A stretch of 64,000 nt of DNA from Mycobacterium sp. 1100029.7 (GCF_001665235.1 NZ_LZSC01000084.1:38825-102824); one strand, 5' to 3'. Counted from the stretch's first letter, positions 7,766 to 17,015 are shown. The notes: a model not told the origin generated them from the letters alone. Numbers and translations: made by a program.

Positions 7766-9127
7766 TTACTTGCGGATCAGCAAATCCCCGGGATTCACCG
7801 GATTGCGCAACCCGTCGGCCCGCGCTGCTGCGGAGGCATATCCGATCGCGATGGCGCCCAACGGCTCCCAATCGGCCGGCAACTCCAGCTCCGCGCGCAC
7901 CAGATCGGCGGCGAAGATCGTCGACCCGATCCAGCAGCTGCCCACACCGCGCACGGCCAGCGCGACTAACAATGCTTGCACCGCCGCTCCGACGGCGACG
8001 GTGAACATGGTGTGTTCGGCATCGGTGCGCGCGGCGTCGGAATAGGAGTGCGCACCGTCGGGCACCAGCATCGGAATGACGACCTCGGAGGCGTCGTAGA
8101 GGATCTGGCCGCGAGCCACCCGCCGCTCGACCGCGTCGGTGGGTTTACCGTCACCGGAAAGGTCGGTTCGCCACTTGTCTTTCATGCGATCGAGCAGCCG
8201 CGTCCGGGTGGCGTCGGTGCGCAGCCAGACGAACCGCACCGGCCGGGTGTGGTGTGGGGCGGGCGCGGTCAGCGCCTCGGCGACGGCGGCCTCGATCAGT
8301 TCCGGTGACACCGGCTCGTCGCTGAACTGGCGCACCGATCGGCGTAGTAGTTGCGCCTGGCGCTGGCCCATCTCGATGGCCTCGGCCGTGCCGAGCCAGA
8401 ACAGATCCTCGAACCCGGGCCGCAGCAGGTGGCGGGCCGTGGTGCCGTCGTCGACGACCCGCAGACCGCGGACCACCGCCACCGGCATCGCGGTCAGTTT
8501 GCCCTTGACCAAGTCCGCGGCCGCGGCCACCTCGTCGGCCACCGCGATCTCGGTGACCACCAACTCATTGCCGTGTTCGTCGACCGCGCCCGAATAGCCA
8601 TGCAGCACAGCCAAACCCGCCGACCCGATGGCGGCGTCGATCTGGCCGTTGCGCCAGGCCCGGCCCATCGTGTCGGTGATCACGACCGCAACGTCGACAC
8701 CGAGCCGCTCGCGCAAAGCGGTCCGCAACGCCGCCGCACTGCCGTCCGGGTCGACCGGCAGCAGCGCGAGTTCGCTTCGGCCGACGTTGGATCCGTCCAC
8801 ACCGGCGGCGGCCTGGATCAGCCCGAGCCGGCTCTCGGTGATCAGGGTGCGGCCCTTGCGGGCCAGTACCCGCACCGCCTCCTGGTCGACCAACTTGCGG
8901 CGGAGCTCGTCGCGCTCCTCGGGATCCTCGGGCGCGGCCACCAGTCGGCCCTCGCACTTGGACACCACCTTGCTGGTGACCACCACGACGTCGCTGTCCT
9001 GCAGCCACGGCGCGGCCGCCGCGAGCGCCGCGCCGAGATCGTCACCGGGGCGAAACTCCGGAAGCCCGGTGACGGGCCGGATCTCGATTGCGGCGGCGGT
9101 GCCGTGCTCGCGCTCAGATCCGGTCAT
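7766..9127 (-). CDS. fbiB: F420:gamma-glutamyl ligase / FMN reductase FbiB
   Basis: 453 residues from the ATG at 9127, which overlaps the fbiA stop as ATGA. The N-terminal ~245 residues are the gamma-glutamyl ligase (CofE-like: ITDTMGRAWRNGQ, GKLTAMPVAVVRGL), adding glutamates to F420-0. The C-terminal ~200 residues are a nitroreductase-fold FMN domain (RRSVRQFSDEPV, VRGVGSCWIGSTIFA) that reduces dehydro-F420-0. This two-domain fusion is characteristic of mycobacteria. An apparent 45-residue N-terminal extension to 9262 is Arg/Gly-rich frame noise overlapping fbiA and was dropped. Confidence 0.93.
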   Translation of the reverse strand: MTGSEREHGTAAAIEIRPVTGLPEFRPGDDLGAALAAAAPWLQDSDVVVVTSKVVSKCEGRLVAAPEDPEERDELRRKLVDQEAVRVLARKGRTLITESRLGLIQAAAGVDGSNVGRSELALLPVDPDGSAAALRTALRERLGVDVAVVITDTMGRAWRNGQIDAAIGSAGLAVLHGYSGAVDEHGNELVVTEIAVADEVAAAADLVKGKLTAMPVAVVRGLRVVDDGTTARHLLRPGFEDLFWLGTAEAIEMGQRQAQLLRRSVRQFSDEPVSPELIEAAVAEALTAPAPHHTRPVRFVWLRTDATRTRLLDRMKDKWRTDLSGDGKPTDAVERRVARGQILYDASEVVIPMLVPDGAHSYSDAARTDAEHTMFTVAVGAAVQALLVALAVRGVGSCWIGSTIFAADLVRAELELPADWEPLGAIAIGYASAAARADGLRNPVNPGDLLIRK

Positions 9128-10113
9128 GCCGCCACGCCCGCGAGGTCGAGTCCGGCCGCAACCATCTGCGCCGTGGCCGTCGGGTCGGTCATCAACAGCG
9201 GCACCGAGCGCACCGCGACACCGTCGATGTCGGCGTGATCGCCCTCGGCCACCAGCCAGCAATCCAGGATCCCGGTCGCCGAGCGCGCGCCGAAGTGTCT
9301 GCCCACCGCCTCGGCGGTGGACTCGACGCCGATCACCTCCAGGCAGGCATCCGCCATGCCGCGCAATGGCTTTCCGCCGATGATCGGCGAGTAGCCGACG
9401 ACCGGCGCGGAGGTCGCTCGTAGCGCGCCGCGAATGCCGGGCACGGCCAAGATCGCACCGACGCTGACCACCGGATTCGAGGGCGCCAACATCACGACGT
9501 CGGCCTCGCCGATGGCCTGGACCGCTTCGGTTGCGGCGCTGGCCGTTTCAGCGCCGACGAACGCGAAGCTGTGGGTGGGCACGTTGGCCCGATAGCGAAC
9601 CCACCACTCCTGGAAGTGGATCGCGCGCCGGCTGTCGTCGGCGGGATCGGTGATGACCACATGTGTTTCACAGCGGTCGTCGCTGGCCGGTATCAACTGC
9701 GCGCCCGGCCGCCACCGGTCGCACAGCGCCGTGGTGATCGCCGACAGCGGGTAGCCGGCGTTGAGCATCTGGGTGCGGACCAGATGGGTGCCCAAGTCGC
9801 GGTCGCCCAGTCCGAACCAATCCGGCTGCACTCCGTAGCGCGCCAATTCTTCTTTGGCGTGCCAGGTTTCGTTGCGGTGCCCCCAGCCTCGTTCTGGGTC
9901 CACGCCTCCACCTAAGGTATACATACAGGTGTCCAGATCCGGGCACACTCGCACTCCATGGATCCAGGCGTCGTCGCCGATGTTGACGACCGCAGTCAGT
10001 TCATGATCGGAAGTTTGTCCCCCGGTTGCGAACTGACCCAATCCGAGTAACTGTTGAACACCCAGCAGGAACCGGGCGCCGCCGACCCCACCGACCAGAA
10101 CGGTGACCTTCAC
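9124..10113 (-). CDS. fbiA: 2-phospho-L-lactate (phosphoenolpyruvate) transferase FbiA
   Basis: 329 residues from the GTG at 10113. It transfers the (dehydro)phospholactyl group to the deazaflavin Fo in F420 synthesis. The start VKVTVLVGGVGGARFLLG matches the usual CofD N-terminus, with the GGVGGAR loop at residues 8-14; other family motifs are NIGDDAWIHG, DLDTCMYTLGGG, MLAPSNPVVS and GYSPIIGGKPLRG. A longer frame from ATG 10164 is open. I prefer 10113 because conservation begins there, but no Shine-Dalgarno precedes it, and a perfect hairpin abuts it. fbiA is first of the fbiA-fbiB-mamA-nudix operon. Confidence 0.9.
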   Translation of the reverse strand: MKVTVLVGGVGGARFLLGVQQLLGLGQFATGGQTSDHELTAVVNIGDDAWIHGVRVCPDLDTCMYTLGGGVDPERGWGHRNETWHAKEELARYGVQPDWFGLGDRDLGTHLVRTQMLNAGYPLSAITTALCDRWRPGAQLIPASDDRCETHVVITDPADDSRRAIHFQEWWVRYRANVPTHSFAFVGAETASAATEAVQAIGEADVVMLAPSNPVVSVGAILAVPGIRGALRATSAPVVGYSPIIGGKPLRGMADACLEVIGVESTAEAVGRHFGARSATGILDCWLVAEGDHADIDGVAVRSVPLLMTDPTATAQMVAAGLDLAGVAA

Positions 10114-10136
10114 ACCGGACGACAGTACCGTCCGGT
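10114..10136. repeat. Perfect 8-bp inverted repeat abutting fbiA start
   Basis: ACCGGACG (10114-10121), 7-nt spacer, CGTCCGGT (10129-10136). Read on the minus strand, its last base is immediately before the fbiA GTG. It could be an operator over the promoter of a leaderless transcript, or a 5'UTR hairpin controlling initiation. If translation really starts at 10164 it would instead be inside the coding region. Confidence 0.45.
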
Positions 10137-10401
10137 CACTTTGGCGAGCGGATGTGATGGACACGCCGAAGGGGCGAAATAACAGAAACGCCGGAAATTG
10201 ATCACGAGATGGTATGGAAAATCGCCGAAACGCTTGACCCGGCAGGTTAACCCGTGTCTAATCACATCAGTGTCATTCCCGGTTGGCCGGCCGGTTCCGG
10301 TGTCGCAGACCGAGATTCGATCACTTGTTCGAATTGTCTGTCACATCAGAACAGCGAAGTCATCCACTCTCCCAAAATGAAGCTGAGGAGGCGTACGACG
10401 C

Positions 10402-10767
10402 ATGTCTTACGAACACCTACGGGGCGTCATGCCAAGCACTGAGCGCGCCACGATCAGCTCCGCGCCGGCCCCCATCATCCGGCCCCACTTGACCGTGGTT
10501 CCCGATGCGCCAGTCGCATTCGAGCCTGAGCCGTTGCCGGAACCCACACCCGACCAATGGCAGGACCGCGCGCTGTGCGCGCAGACCGACCCTGAGGCCT
10601 TCTTTCCGGAGAAGGGTGGGTCCACCCGCGAGGCGAAGAAGATCTGCCTGGGTTGCGAGGTGCGCCACGAGTGCCTCGACTACGCCCTCGCGCACGACGA
10701 GCGCTTCGGTATCTGGGGTGGCCTGTCCGAGCGTGAGCGCCGTCGTCTCAAGCGCGGCATCATCTGA
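10402..10767 (+). CDS. whiB2: WhiB2 iron-sulfur transcriptional regulator (WhmD ortholog)
   Basis: A 121-residue WhiB protein that acts with the principal sigma factor in septation and cell division. The four 4Fe-4S ligands are C59, C82, C85 and C91, followed by the beta-turn G-I-W-G-G (103-107) and a basic C-terminal tail ERRRLKRGII that contacts DNA. The ATG at 10402 is preceded by AGGAGG, and the MSYE N-terminus agrees with M. smegmatis WhmD; the shorter start annotated in M. tuberculosis is less likely. A long 5' region back to fbiA (about 290 bp) leaves room for complex promoter control. Confidence 0.93.
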   Translation: MSYEHLRGVMPSTERATISSAPAPIIRPHLTVVPDAPVAFEPEPLPEPTPDQWQDRALCAQTDPEAFFPEKGGSTREAKKICLGCEVRHECLDYALAHDERFGIWGGLSERERRRLKRGII

Positions 10768-10772
10768 GGAAG

Positions 10773-11303
10773 TTATTCGTCGTCGATCGTCGGGTCGATG
10801 ACGGTAGGTTCGACGTCGAGATAGATGGCCACCTGCGCCACCAGAATCTCGTGCAATAAATCACCGAGTTCGACGGTGTCTTTAGCGCGCCGTTCAATGG
10901 GCTTGCGGAACAACACAATTCGCGCCCTCGTCGCATTGCCGCGGACGTCCACGCCGGCTGGTATCAGCCGGGCCAGCGCGATGGGTCCGTCGGCCACCAC
11001 CTCGGGCGGCCACTGCACGCTGTCGGGATCCTTGGCGGCGATGCGGGGAATCTCATCGACGGCCACGTCGAGTTCGGACACCCGCGATTGCCAGCGCCGC
11101 TCGATGGGTTCGTAGGCCTCCAGCACCGCCATGTCGAACCGCTCGGCCCGGCTGCGCCAGCCCGGCACCGTCGGCGGCAGCAACGGACCCCGCAGATCGC
11201 GGCCCCGCCGAGTCGCCCGGTGCGGAGCAGATCGGCCCGACGGCCGTCCGTTCCGCGGGAAACTGCGCCAATCGCCCACGCGCCGATGGTAACGGTTGGA
11301 CAT
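10773..11303 (-). CDS. Degenerate zincin-like (metallopeptidase family) protein, Rv3259 homologue
   Basis: 176 residues; ends 5 bp from the convergent whiB2 stop. The conserved body starts at LRGPLLPPTVPGWRSRAERFD and contains WPPEVVADGPIALARLIPAGVD and IVLFRKPIERRA, typical of the actinobacterial branch of the minimal zincin family. The expected HExxH is LHEILVAQVA: the first His and Glu remain, but the second zinc His is missing, so peptidase activity is doubtful. The 37 Arg-rich N-terminal residues may be beyond the true start; the M. tuberculosis protein is about 139 residues. Confidence 0.8.
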   Translation of the reverse strand: MSNRYHRRVGDWRSFPRNGRPSGRSAPHRATRRGRDLRGPLLPPTVPGWRSRAERFDMAVLEAYEPIERRWQSRVSELDVAVDEIPRIAAKDPDSVQWPPEVVADGPIALARLIPAGVDVRGNATRARIVLFRKPIERRAKDTVELGDLLHEILVAQVAIYLDVEPTVIDPTIDDE

Positions 11304-11367
11304 CGTGCGCCGAATGGTTGCGCGTGTCCGGCGCTTCGCCGGCGTTTCCGCACGATAGCCTTTCGGC

Positions 11368-11826
11368 GTGAACGTACCCCGTCGCTGCTGCCGGCCCGGG
11401 TGCCCGCATTACGCCGTGGCGACCTTGACGTTCGTGTACTCGGACTCGACGGCAGTTGTAGGACCACTCGCCACCGCGCGCGAGCCCCACTCGTGGGACT
11501 TGTGCGTCGGACACGCCGGCCGCATCACTGCGCCACGCGGTTGGGATCTGGTGCGCCACGCCGGGCCGCTGAACTCCGAGCCGACCAACCCCGACGAGGA
11601 CGACCTGGTTGCCCTGGCCGACGCGGTGCGCGAAGGCAGTTCGGGTGGCGGCGCCGTGCCGTTCGTGGGGGCAACCGGTGCCCCGTTGAACGGATTCGCG
11701 GATTCGCAGCTGCACCACGCCACCGCGCAGGCCACGGCGCCCAGCAGCAGTGTGTTCGCTCCGCCCGACAAACGTTCCGGACGCCGGCGCGGGCATCTTC
11801 GGGTGTTGCCCGATCCTTCCGACTAG
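11368..11826 (+). CDS. DUF3499 family protein (Rv3258c homologue)
   Basis: 152 residues, GTG start at 11368, divergent from the zincin-like gene. The N-terminus CCRPGCPHYAVATLTFVYSDSTAVVG plus a later WDLCVGHAGR make a likely Cys/His zinc-binding knuckle of the DUF3499 family. The C-terminal half is low in motifs, ending in a basic stretch (KRSGRRRGHLRVLP). Its function is unknown; it always lies just before pmmA in mycobacteria and other actinobacteria, which hints at a link with cell-wall or mannose metabolism. Confidence 0.85.
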   Translation: MNVPRRCCRPGCPHYAVATLTFVYSDSTAVVGPLATAREPHSWDLCVGHAGRITAPRGWDLVRHAGPLNSEPTNPDEDDLVALADAVREGSSGGGAVPFVGATGAPLNGFADSQLHHATAQATAPSSSVFAPPDKRSGRRRGHLRVLPDPSD

Positions 11827-11892
11827 CACGATGCCAGGGCCGATAGGCTGACGCCAAGAGGCAAATCCATCCCAGGCGTCAGGAGGCCCCGC

Positions 11893-13290
11893 ATGTCTCG
11901 GCCCGCCGCGACTGTCCACCGAGTCATCAAGGCGTATGACATCCGTGGGCTGGTCGGCGAAGAGATCGACGAGTCGTTGGTCGCCGACATCGGCGCCGCG
12001 TTCGCCGCATTGATGCGTGGCGAAGGCGCTTCGTGCGTGGCGATCGGCCACGACATGCGCGACAGTTCGCCGTCGCTGGCCGCGGCTTTCGCGAACGGCG
12101 TGACCGGGCAGGGCCTCGACGTCGTACGCATCGGGTTGGCATCGACCGATCAGCTGTATTTCGCCTCCGGGTTGCTGGATTGTCCGGGCGCGATGTTCAC
12201 CGCCAGCCACAACCCGGCCGCCTACAACGGCATCAAGCTCTGCCGGGCCGGCGCCAAACCGGTCGGCGCGGACACCGGGTTGAAGGTGATCACCGAGAAT
12301 GTGATCGCCGGGATCGCAACTCATGGCGGGCAACCCGGAACCGTTTCCGATCGCGACGTGCTGTCGGACTACGGTGCGTTCCTGCGCTCCCTGGTCGAGA
12401 CCTCCGGGCTGCGCCCGCTGCGGGTGGCGGTCGACGCCGGTAACGGCATGGCCGGTCACACCACCCCGGCGGTACTCGGCGCGATCGAATCGATCACGTT
12501 GCTGCCGTTGTACTTCCACCTCGACGGATCGTTCCCCAATCACGAAGCCAACCCGCTGGACCCGGCCAACCTGCTGGATCTGCAGTTCTACGTCCGCGAA
12601 ACCGGGGCCGACATCGGTCTGGCGTTCGACGGCGACGCCGACCGCTGCTTCGTTGTCGACGAGCGTGGCCTGCCGGTCTCGCCGTCGACAGTCACGAGCC
12701 TGGTGGCAGCCCGCGAGCTGGGCCGCGAAATCGGCGCCACCGTGATCCACAATCTGATCACCTCGCGCGCGGTGCCCGAACTGGTCGCCGAGCGCGGCGG
12801 CACACCACTGCGCTCGCGCGTCGGACACTCCTATATCAAGGCGCTGATGGCCGAGACCGGCGCGATCTTCGGGGGCGAACATTCCGCGCACTACTACTTC
12901 CGCGACTTCTGGGGTGCCGACTCCGGCATGCTGGCCGCGCTGTACGTATTGGCCGCGCTCGGCGAGCAGGACCGGCCGCTGTCCGAGCTGACCGCGGACT
13001 ACCAGCGCTACGAGTCCTCCGGTGAGATCAATTTCCAGGTGGCCGACGCCCCGCGTTGTGTCGAGGCCGTGCTGAAGGCGTTCGGCAGCCGGATCCACTC
13101 GATGGATCACCTGGACGGGGTGACCGTGGACCTCGGCGACGGCAGCTGGTTCAACCTGCGCACCTCCAACACCGAGCCGTTGCTGCGGCTCAACGCCGAG
13201 GCGCGCACCACCGAGGACATCGACGCGATGGTCGCCCAGATCAGCGCCGAGATTGCCGCCCAGGTGCAGGCGGACGAGAGCGTTCCGTGA
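11893..13290 (+). CDS. pmmA: Phosphomannomutase / phosphoglucomutase
   Basis: 465 residues; converts mannose-6-P to mannose-1-P between ManA and ManB in GDP-mannose synthesis. The phosphoserine loop is TASHNP with S105; the metal loop is DGDADR near 250; the sugar-binding loop is GGEHSAHYYF near 330; the phosphate-binding RTSNTEP is near the C-terminus. All four alpha-PHM signatures are intact. An AGGAGG-like site lies just before the ATG. The stop overlaps the next gene by GTGA, so the two are coupled. M. tuberculosis ortholog: Rv3257c. Confidence 0.93.
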   Translation: MSRPAATVHRVIKAYDIRGLVGEEIDESLVADIGAAFAALMRGEGASCVAIGHDMRDSSPSLAAAFANGVTGQGLDVVRIGLASTDQLYFASGLLDCPGAMFTASHNPAAYNGIKLCRAGAKPVGADTGLKVITENVIAGIATHGGQPGTVSDRDVLSDYGAFLRSLVETSGLRPLRVAVDAGNGMAGHTTPAVLGAIESITLLPLYFHLDGSFPNHEANPLDPANLLDLQFYVRETGADIGLAFDGDADRCFVVDERGLPVSPSTVTSLVAARELGREIGATVIHNLITSRAVPELVAERGGTPLRSRVGHSYIKALMAETGAIFGGEHSAHYYFRDFWGADSGMLAALYVLAALGEQDRPLSELTADYQRYESSGEINFQVADAPRCVEAVLKAFGSRIHSMDHLDGVTVDLGDGSWFNLRTSNTEPLLRLNAEARTTEDIDAMVAQISAEIAAQVQADESVP

Positions 13291-14384
13291 ACGCCACCCG
13301 CGCGATCGATCTCGAAGACGCCGACGGCCTGCTCGCCGCCGACCGGCAGGGACTGCTGCGGTCGGCGTCGTCGGCGGGCGCACAGGTGCGTGCCGTCGCC
13401 GCCGCGGTCGACGAAGGTGACCTGAGCTCGCTGCGCACCGGCGACCGTCCGCGCAGCGTGGTCTGGCTGGCCGGGCGGGGGACCGCCGAGACCGCGGGGG
13501 CGATGCTGGCCGCGACGCAGGGTGGCGCGGCGTCGGCGCCGATCGCGATCCTCAGTGAGGTTCCGCCGTGGATCGGGCCACTGGACGTGCTGATCGTCGC
13601 CGGCGACGACCCCGGAGATCCGGCCCTCGTCGGTGCCGCCGCGACCGGGGTGCGCCGCGGCGCGCGCATCGCGATCGTCGCGCCGTACGAGGGACCGCTG
13701 CGCGACACCACCGCTGGGCGCGCCGCCGTGCTGGCCCCGCGGTTGTGGCTGCCCGACGAGTTCGGCCTCTGCCGCTACCTGGCCGCCGGTCTGGCCATCC
13801 TGCACGCGGTGGACCCGCGGCTGAACATCGACGTGCCGGCACTGGCCGACGAGCTGGACGCCGAGGCGCTGCGCAACAGCGCCGGCCGTGACCTGTTCAC
13901 CAACCCGGCCAAGACAATTGCCGCGCGTATCGCCGAGAGTCGGGTCGCGCTGACCGGCGACTGCGCGGGCACGCTGGCGCTGGCCCGCCACGGCAGCGCG
14001 GTGCTGTTGCGCATCGCGCGCCAGGCGGTGGCCGCCGGTGGCCTGTCCGACGCGGTGGTGGCGCTGCGCGAACCCGACTTCGGTGACGGTCCGTCGGCGG
14101 TGGACGCGCTGTTCCACGACGAGGAGATCGACGGGCCGTTGCCGCAGCGGCTGCGCGTGCTGGCCCTGACGCTGACCGCCGACCGGACCGTGTCCGCAGC
14201 GCGGGTCGCCGGGCTCGACGACGTCTACCTGGTAACCGCCGAAGACGTGCCCGAAGCGCCCGACACCACCGACGGCCTGGGCGCCCGCGAGCCGACCGGT
14301 GCCGGGCCCGCCGAGCAGCAACTGGCAGTATTGGCCGTTCGGCTGGAGATGGCCGCCGTTTACTTGAGACTGGTGCGGGGATAG
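13287..14384 (+). CDS. SIS-like / TobH-type phosphosugar isomerase-like protein (Rv3256c homologue)
   Basis: 365 residues from the GTG at 13287, which overlaps the pmmA stop. The protein has a Rossmann-like alternating pattern with VVWLAGRGTAETAGAMLAA near residue 50 and DVLIVAGDDPGDPALVGAAATGVRRGARIAIV near 95, as in SIS-fold sugar isomerases, but classical catalytic residues are not obvious. It always lies between the phosphomannomutase and mannose-6-P isomerase genes, so a role in mannose phosphate metabolism is a fair inference, not proof. Confidence 0.8.
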   Translation: MNATRAIDLEDADGLLAADRQGLLRSASSAGAQVRAVAAAVDEGDLSSLRTGDRPRSVVWLAGRGTAETAGAMLAATQGGAASAPIAILSEVPPWIGPLDVLIVAGDDPGDPALVGAAATGVRRGARIAIVAPYEGPLRDTTAGRAAVLAPRLWLPDEFGLCRYLAAGLAILHAVDPRLNIDVPALADELDAEALRNSAGRDLFTNPAKTIAARIAESRVALTGDCAGTLALARHGSAVLLRIARQAVAAGGLSDAVVALREPDFGDGPSAVDALFHDEEIDGPLPQRLRVLALTLTADRTVSAARVAGLDDVYLVTAEDVPEAPDTTDGLGAREPTGAGPAEQQLAVLAVRLEMAAVYLRLVRG

Positions 14385-14392
14385 ATAGACAA

Positions 14393-15619
14393 GTGGAAGT
14401 GCTTCGCGGTGCGGTACGCACGTACGCATGGGGGTCGCGTACCGATCTCGCCGAATTCACCGGGCGTCCGGTGCCCGCCGCTCACCCCGAGGCCGAACTC
14501 TGGTTCGGCGCGCATCCGGGGGATCCGGCCTGGCTGGAAACCGACCAGGGTGAAGTCTCGTTGCTGGAGGCGGTCACCGCCGACCCCGAAGGACAACTGG
14601 GCAAGACGTCGCGCGACCGATTCGGCGACGTGCTGCCCTTCCTGGTGAAGGTACTCGCCGCCGACGAACCGCTGTCGCTGCAGGCTCATCCCAGCGCCGA
14701 CCAAGCCGTCGAGGGGTATCTGCGCGAAGAGAAGCTCGGCATCCCGGTGAACTCGCCGGTGCGCAACTACCGGGACACCTCGCACAAACCGGAGTTGCTG
14801 GTGGCGCTGCACTCCTTCGAAGCGCTCGCCGGATTCCGCCAGGCGTCGCGCACGATCGACCTGCTGCGGGCGCTGGCCGTCACCGACCTGGATCCTTACA
14901 TCGAACTGTTGAACGACCAGTCCGACGCCGACGGGCTGCGGGCACTGTTCACCACCTGGATTACCGCCCCGCAGCCCGACATCGACGTGCTGGTGTCGGC
15001 CGTCATCGACGGCGCCATCCAGTACGTCAGTTCCGGCGCAACGGAATTCGCTGCCGAGGCCAAGACGGTGCTCGAACTCGGCGAACGCTACCCCGGGGAC
15101 GCCGGCGTGCTGGCATCGTTGTTGCTCAACCGGATAAGCCTGGCCGCGGGCGAGGCGCTGTTCATTCCTGCGGGCAACCTGCACACCTATCTGCGCGGCT
15201 TCGCGGTGGAGGTTATGGCCAACTCCGACAACGTATTACGCGGCGGACTCACCCCGAAGCACGTCGACGTGCCGGAGTTGTTGCGGGTGCTGGACTTCGC
15301 GCCCACTGCCGAGGAGCAGCTGCGGGCGCGGGTGCACCGCGACGGACTGGGCTTGATCTACGACACCCCGGCCGACGAATTCGCGGTCGCGCTGCTGACC
15401 CTCGACGGCGAGCATCTGGGCCACGAGGTCGACGCCTCGTCCATCCACGACGGGCCCCAGATCTTTTTGTGCACAGAGGGTTCCGCGATGATGCACGGGA
15501 AAACCGGCTCGGTGGAACTCAACCGCGGGATGGCGGCCTGGGTGGCGGCCGACGACGGCCCGGTGGGCCTGGTGGCGCATCAACCCGCCAAGTTGTTCAG
15601 GGCGACCGTAGGTTTGTGA
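14393..15619 (+). CDS. manA: Mannose-6-phosphate isomerase
   Basis: 408 residues, GTG at 14393, 8 bp after the upstream gene. A type I zinc-dependent isomerase linking fructose-6-P to mannose-6-P. The motifs are YAWGS at the N-terminus, the zinc site LQAHPSADQA (residues about 98-107), and the signature FIPAGNLHTYLRGFAVEVMANSDNV near 258-282. It is the last gene of the pmmA operon and provides the first committed step of GDP-mannose supply. Its 3' end overlaps the convergent flavin oxygenase gene by 23 bp. Confidence 0.93.
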   Translation: MEVLRGAVRTYAWGSRTDLAEFTGRPVPAAHPEAELWFGAHPGDPAWLETDQGEVSLLEAVTADPEGQLGKTSRDRFGDVLPFLVKVLAADEPLSLQAHPSADQAVEGYLREEKLGIPVNSPVRNYRDTSHKPELLVALHSFEALAGFRQASRTIDLLRALAVTDLDPYIELLNDQSDADGLRALFTTWITAPQPDIDVLVSAVIDGAIQYVSSGATEFAAEAKTVLELGERYPGDAGVLASLLLNRISLAAGEALFIPAGNLHTYLRGFAVEVMANSDNVLRGGLTPKHVDVPELLRVLDFAPTAEEQLRARVHRDGLGLIYDTPADEFAVALLTLDGEHLGHEVDASSIHDGPQIFLCTEGSAMMHGKTGSVELNRGMAAWVAADDGPVGLVAHQPAKLFRATVGL

Positions 15620-17015
15620 GGGACCGGTCCGCACCGGCCTGCCGAGATTCGCGGCGTTCGCGCAGCCACAGCCGCAGATTGTGGGCCATGGCACGGCCGA
15701 CGATTCGCGGCGGCGGGACCATATACAGGCTGTCCAGTAGCGAGAACCGCCGCAAAAACCATTCGGCGAGAACGGGTTCGGTTTCCGCGGCGCCGAGGAA
15801 TTGATCGAACAACGACCCCGTCGGCCGCCACCACCACGGGATGGGCCCCGACCTGCCGGCGTGGTGGAAGGCGACGTCGCCGATCGCGTTCATCGTCCAC
15901 ACCGGGTAGGTGGTCTTCGCGGTCGCCCTGCTGAGTTCACCGGCCAGGTCGGTATTCACCGAGCGCAGCGCCTGTCGCAGATGACCGGCCTGCAGCGAGG
16001 TCATCGTCATGCCCTGTCCGAAGGTCGGGTTGAAGCTGGCGACGGCATCGCCCAGCGGCACGATGCCGTCGGGGAAGCGTTCCAGCTTGTCGTAGCGGCG
16101 CCATCTGCTGGACGGAAAGGCGTGAAATGCCGGCGCACCAACGGGTTCGGCCTGTGACAGGGCGTCGGTGAAGTGCGGCGGCAATAGCCTGATCGCCAGG
16201 GCGACCATCTCCGAAAACGTCCTCGGCGGCTTGGCGTTGGCCACCCCGAACGTGGTCAGCACCCAGGTGCCGTCCTCGTAGAACAGCATGCCCATGCCCA
16301 AGGACTCGTCGTGGGAGGCCCCGGCCACCACCACCTTCTCCGCGATCAGCCCGTCCGGCATGCGGAACTGATGGCTGGCGTAATTGATGCCGATGTCCAA
16401 CGTTTCTTCGATCGGACGCTGATACCCCCACTGCTCCAGCCACACCGGCAACCGGGTGCCGCGACCGGCCGCGTCCACCACGAGATCGGCGGCCACGAAC
16501 TCTTGCTCTCCGGCGCCGTCGGCCGGATCCAGCTCTACCCCGGTCACGCGCTGCCGGGCCCGGTCGAATCGCGGCTCGGCAACCGAGCGCCGGGCGATCG
16601 TCACGTTGTCGATGTCGCGGACCCGGCTGCGCAGCTGCCACTCCAGATGCGGCCGGCTGGGCACGTAGGCGGTGAACTCGTCGCGCAGGGTGTGCCCGGT
16701 GCCCAGCACATGCCCGGCGGCGCCCAGGTGGATGCAGTCGGGACGGTTTTCCAGCATCGGCACCCCGGCCGCCACCATGTCCTTGAGCAGACCCGGAAAC
16801 AGCGTGTCGAGTTCGGTGGCCCCGCGAGCCATCAGCAAGTGCAGATGCCGGTCCTGTGGGATCGTCGCGCGGTTGGTGGGTGTGTCGGGCAATTCGTCTC
16901 GCTCGTAGACCGTGACCTGGGAATACCAGTCCGAGAGCACCTTCGCGGCGCACAAACCCGCGATGCTGGCCCCGATCACGACGGCGTGGTCTCGCATGGC
17001 TGCGCTGTCCGACAT
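15597..17015 (-). CDS. FAD-dependent oxidoreductase / hydroxylase (Rv3254 homologue)
   Basis: 472 residues from the ATG at 17015. The FAD-binding GxGxxG-like loop is VVIGASIAGLCAAKVL (about 10-25), the family motif VVDAAGRGTRLPVWL is near 190, and the second FAD motif PLGDAVASFNPTFGQGMTMTSLQAG is near 325-350. This is the layout of group A flavin monooxygenases and geranylgeranyl-reductase-like proteins; the substrate is unknown. The frame stays open far upstream through the antisense of the permease, but that extension has no homology character and was dropped. It is divergent from the permease with a 63-bp gap. Confidence 0.85.
   Translation of the reverse strand: MSDSAAMRDHAVVIGASIAGLCAAKVLSDWYSQVTVYERDELPDTPTNRATIPQDRHLHLLMARGATELDTLFPGLLKDMVAAGVPMLENRPDCIHLGAAGHVLGTGHTLRDEFTAYVPSRPHLEWQLRSRVRDIDNVTIARRSVAEPRFDRARQRVTGVELDPADGAGEQEFVAADLVVDAAGRGTRLPVWLEQWGYQRPIEETLDIGINYASHQFRMPDGLIAEKVVVAGASHDESLGMGMLFYEDGTWVLTTFGVANAKPPRTFSEMVALAIRLLPPHFTDALSQAEPVGAPAFHAFPSSRWRRYDKLERFPDGIVPLGDAVASFNPTFGQGMTMTSLQAGHLRQALRSVNTDLAGELSRATAKTTYPVWTMNAIGDVAFHHAGRSGPIPWWWRPTGSLFDQFLGAAETEPVLAEWFLRRFSLLDSLYMVPPPRIVGRAMAHNLRLWLRERRESRQAGADRSLTNLRSP

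Noticed and set aside
11053..13383. A 776-codon minus-strand frame antisense to the DUF3499 and pmmA genes
   Set aside because: Its composition is Arg/Gly/His-rich with no motif, and it mirrors pmmA, which has complete catalytic motifs.
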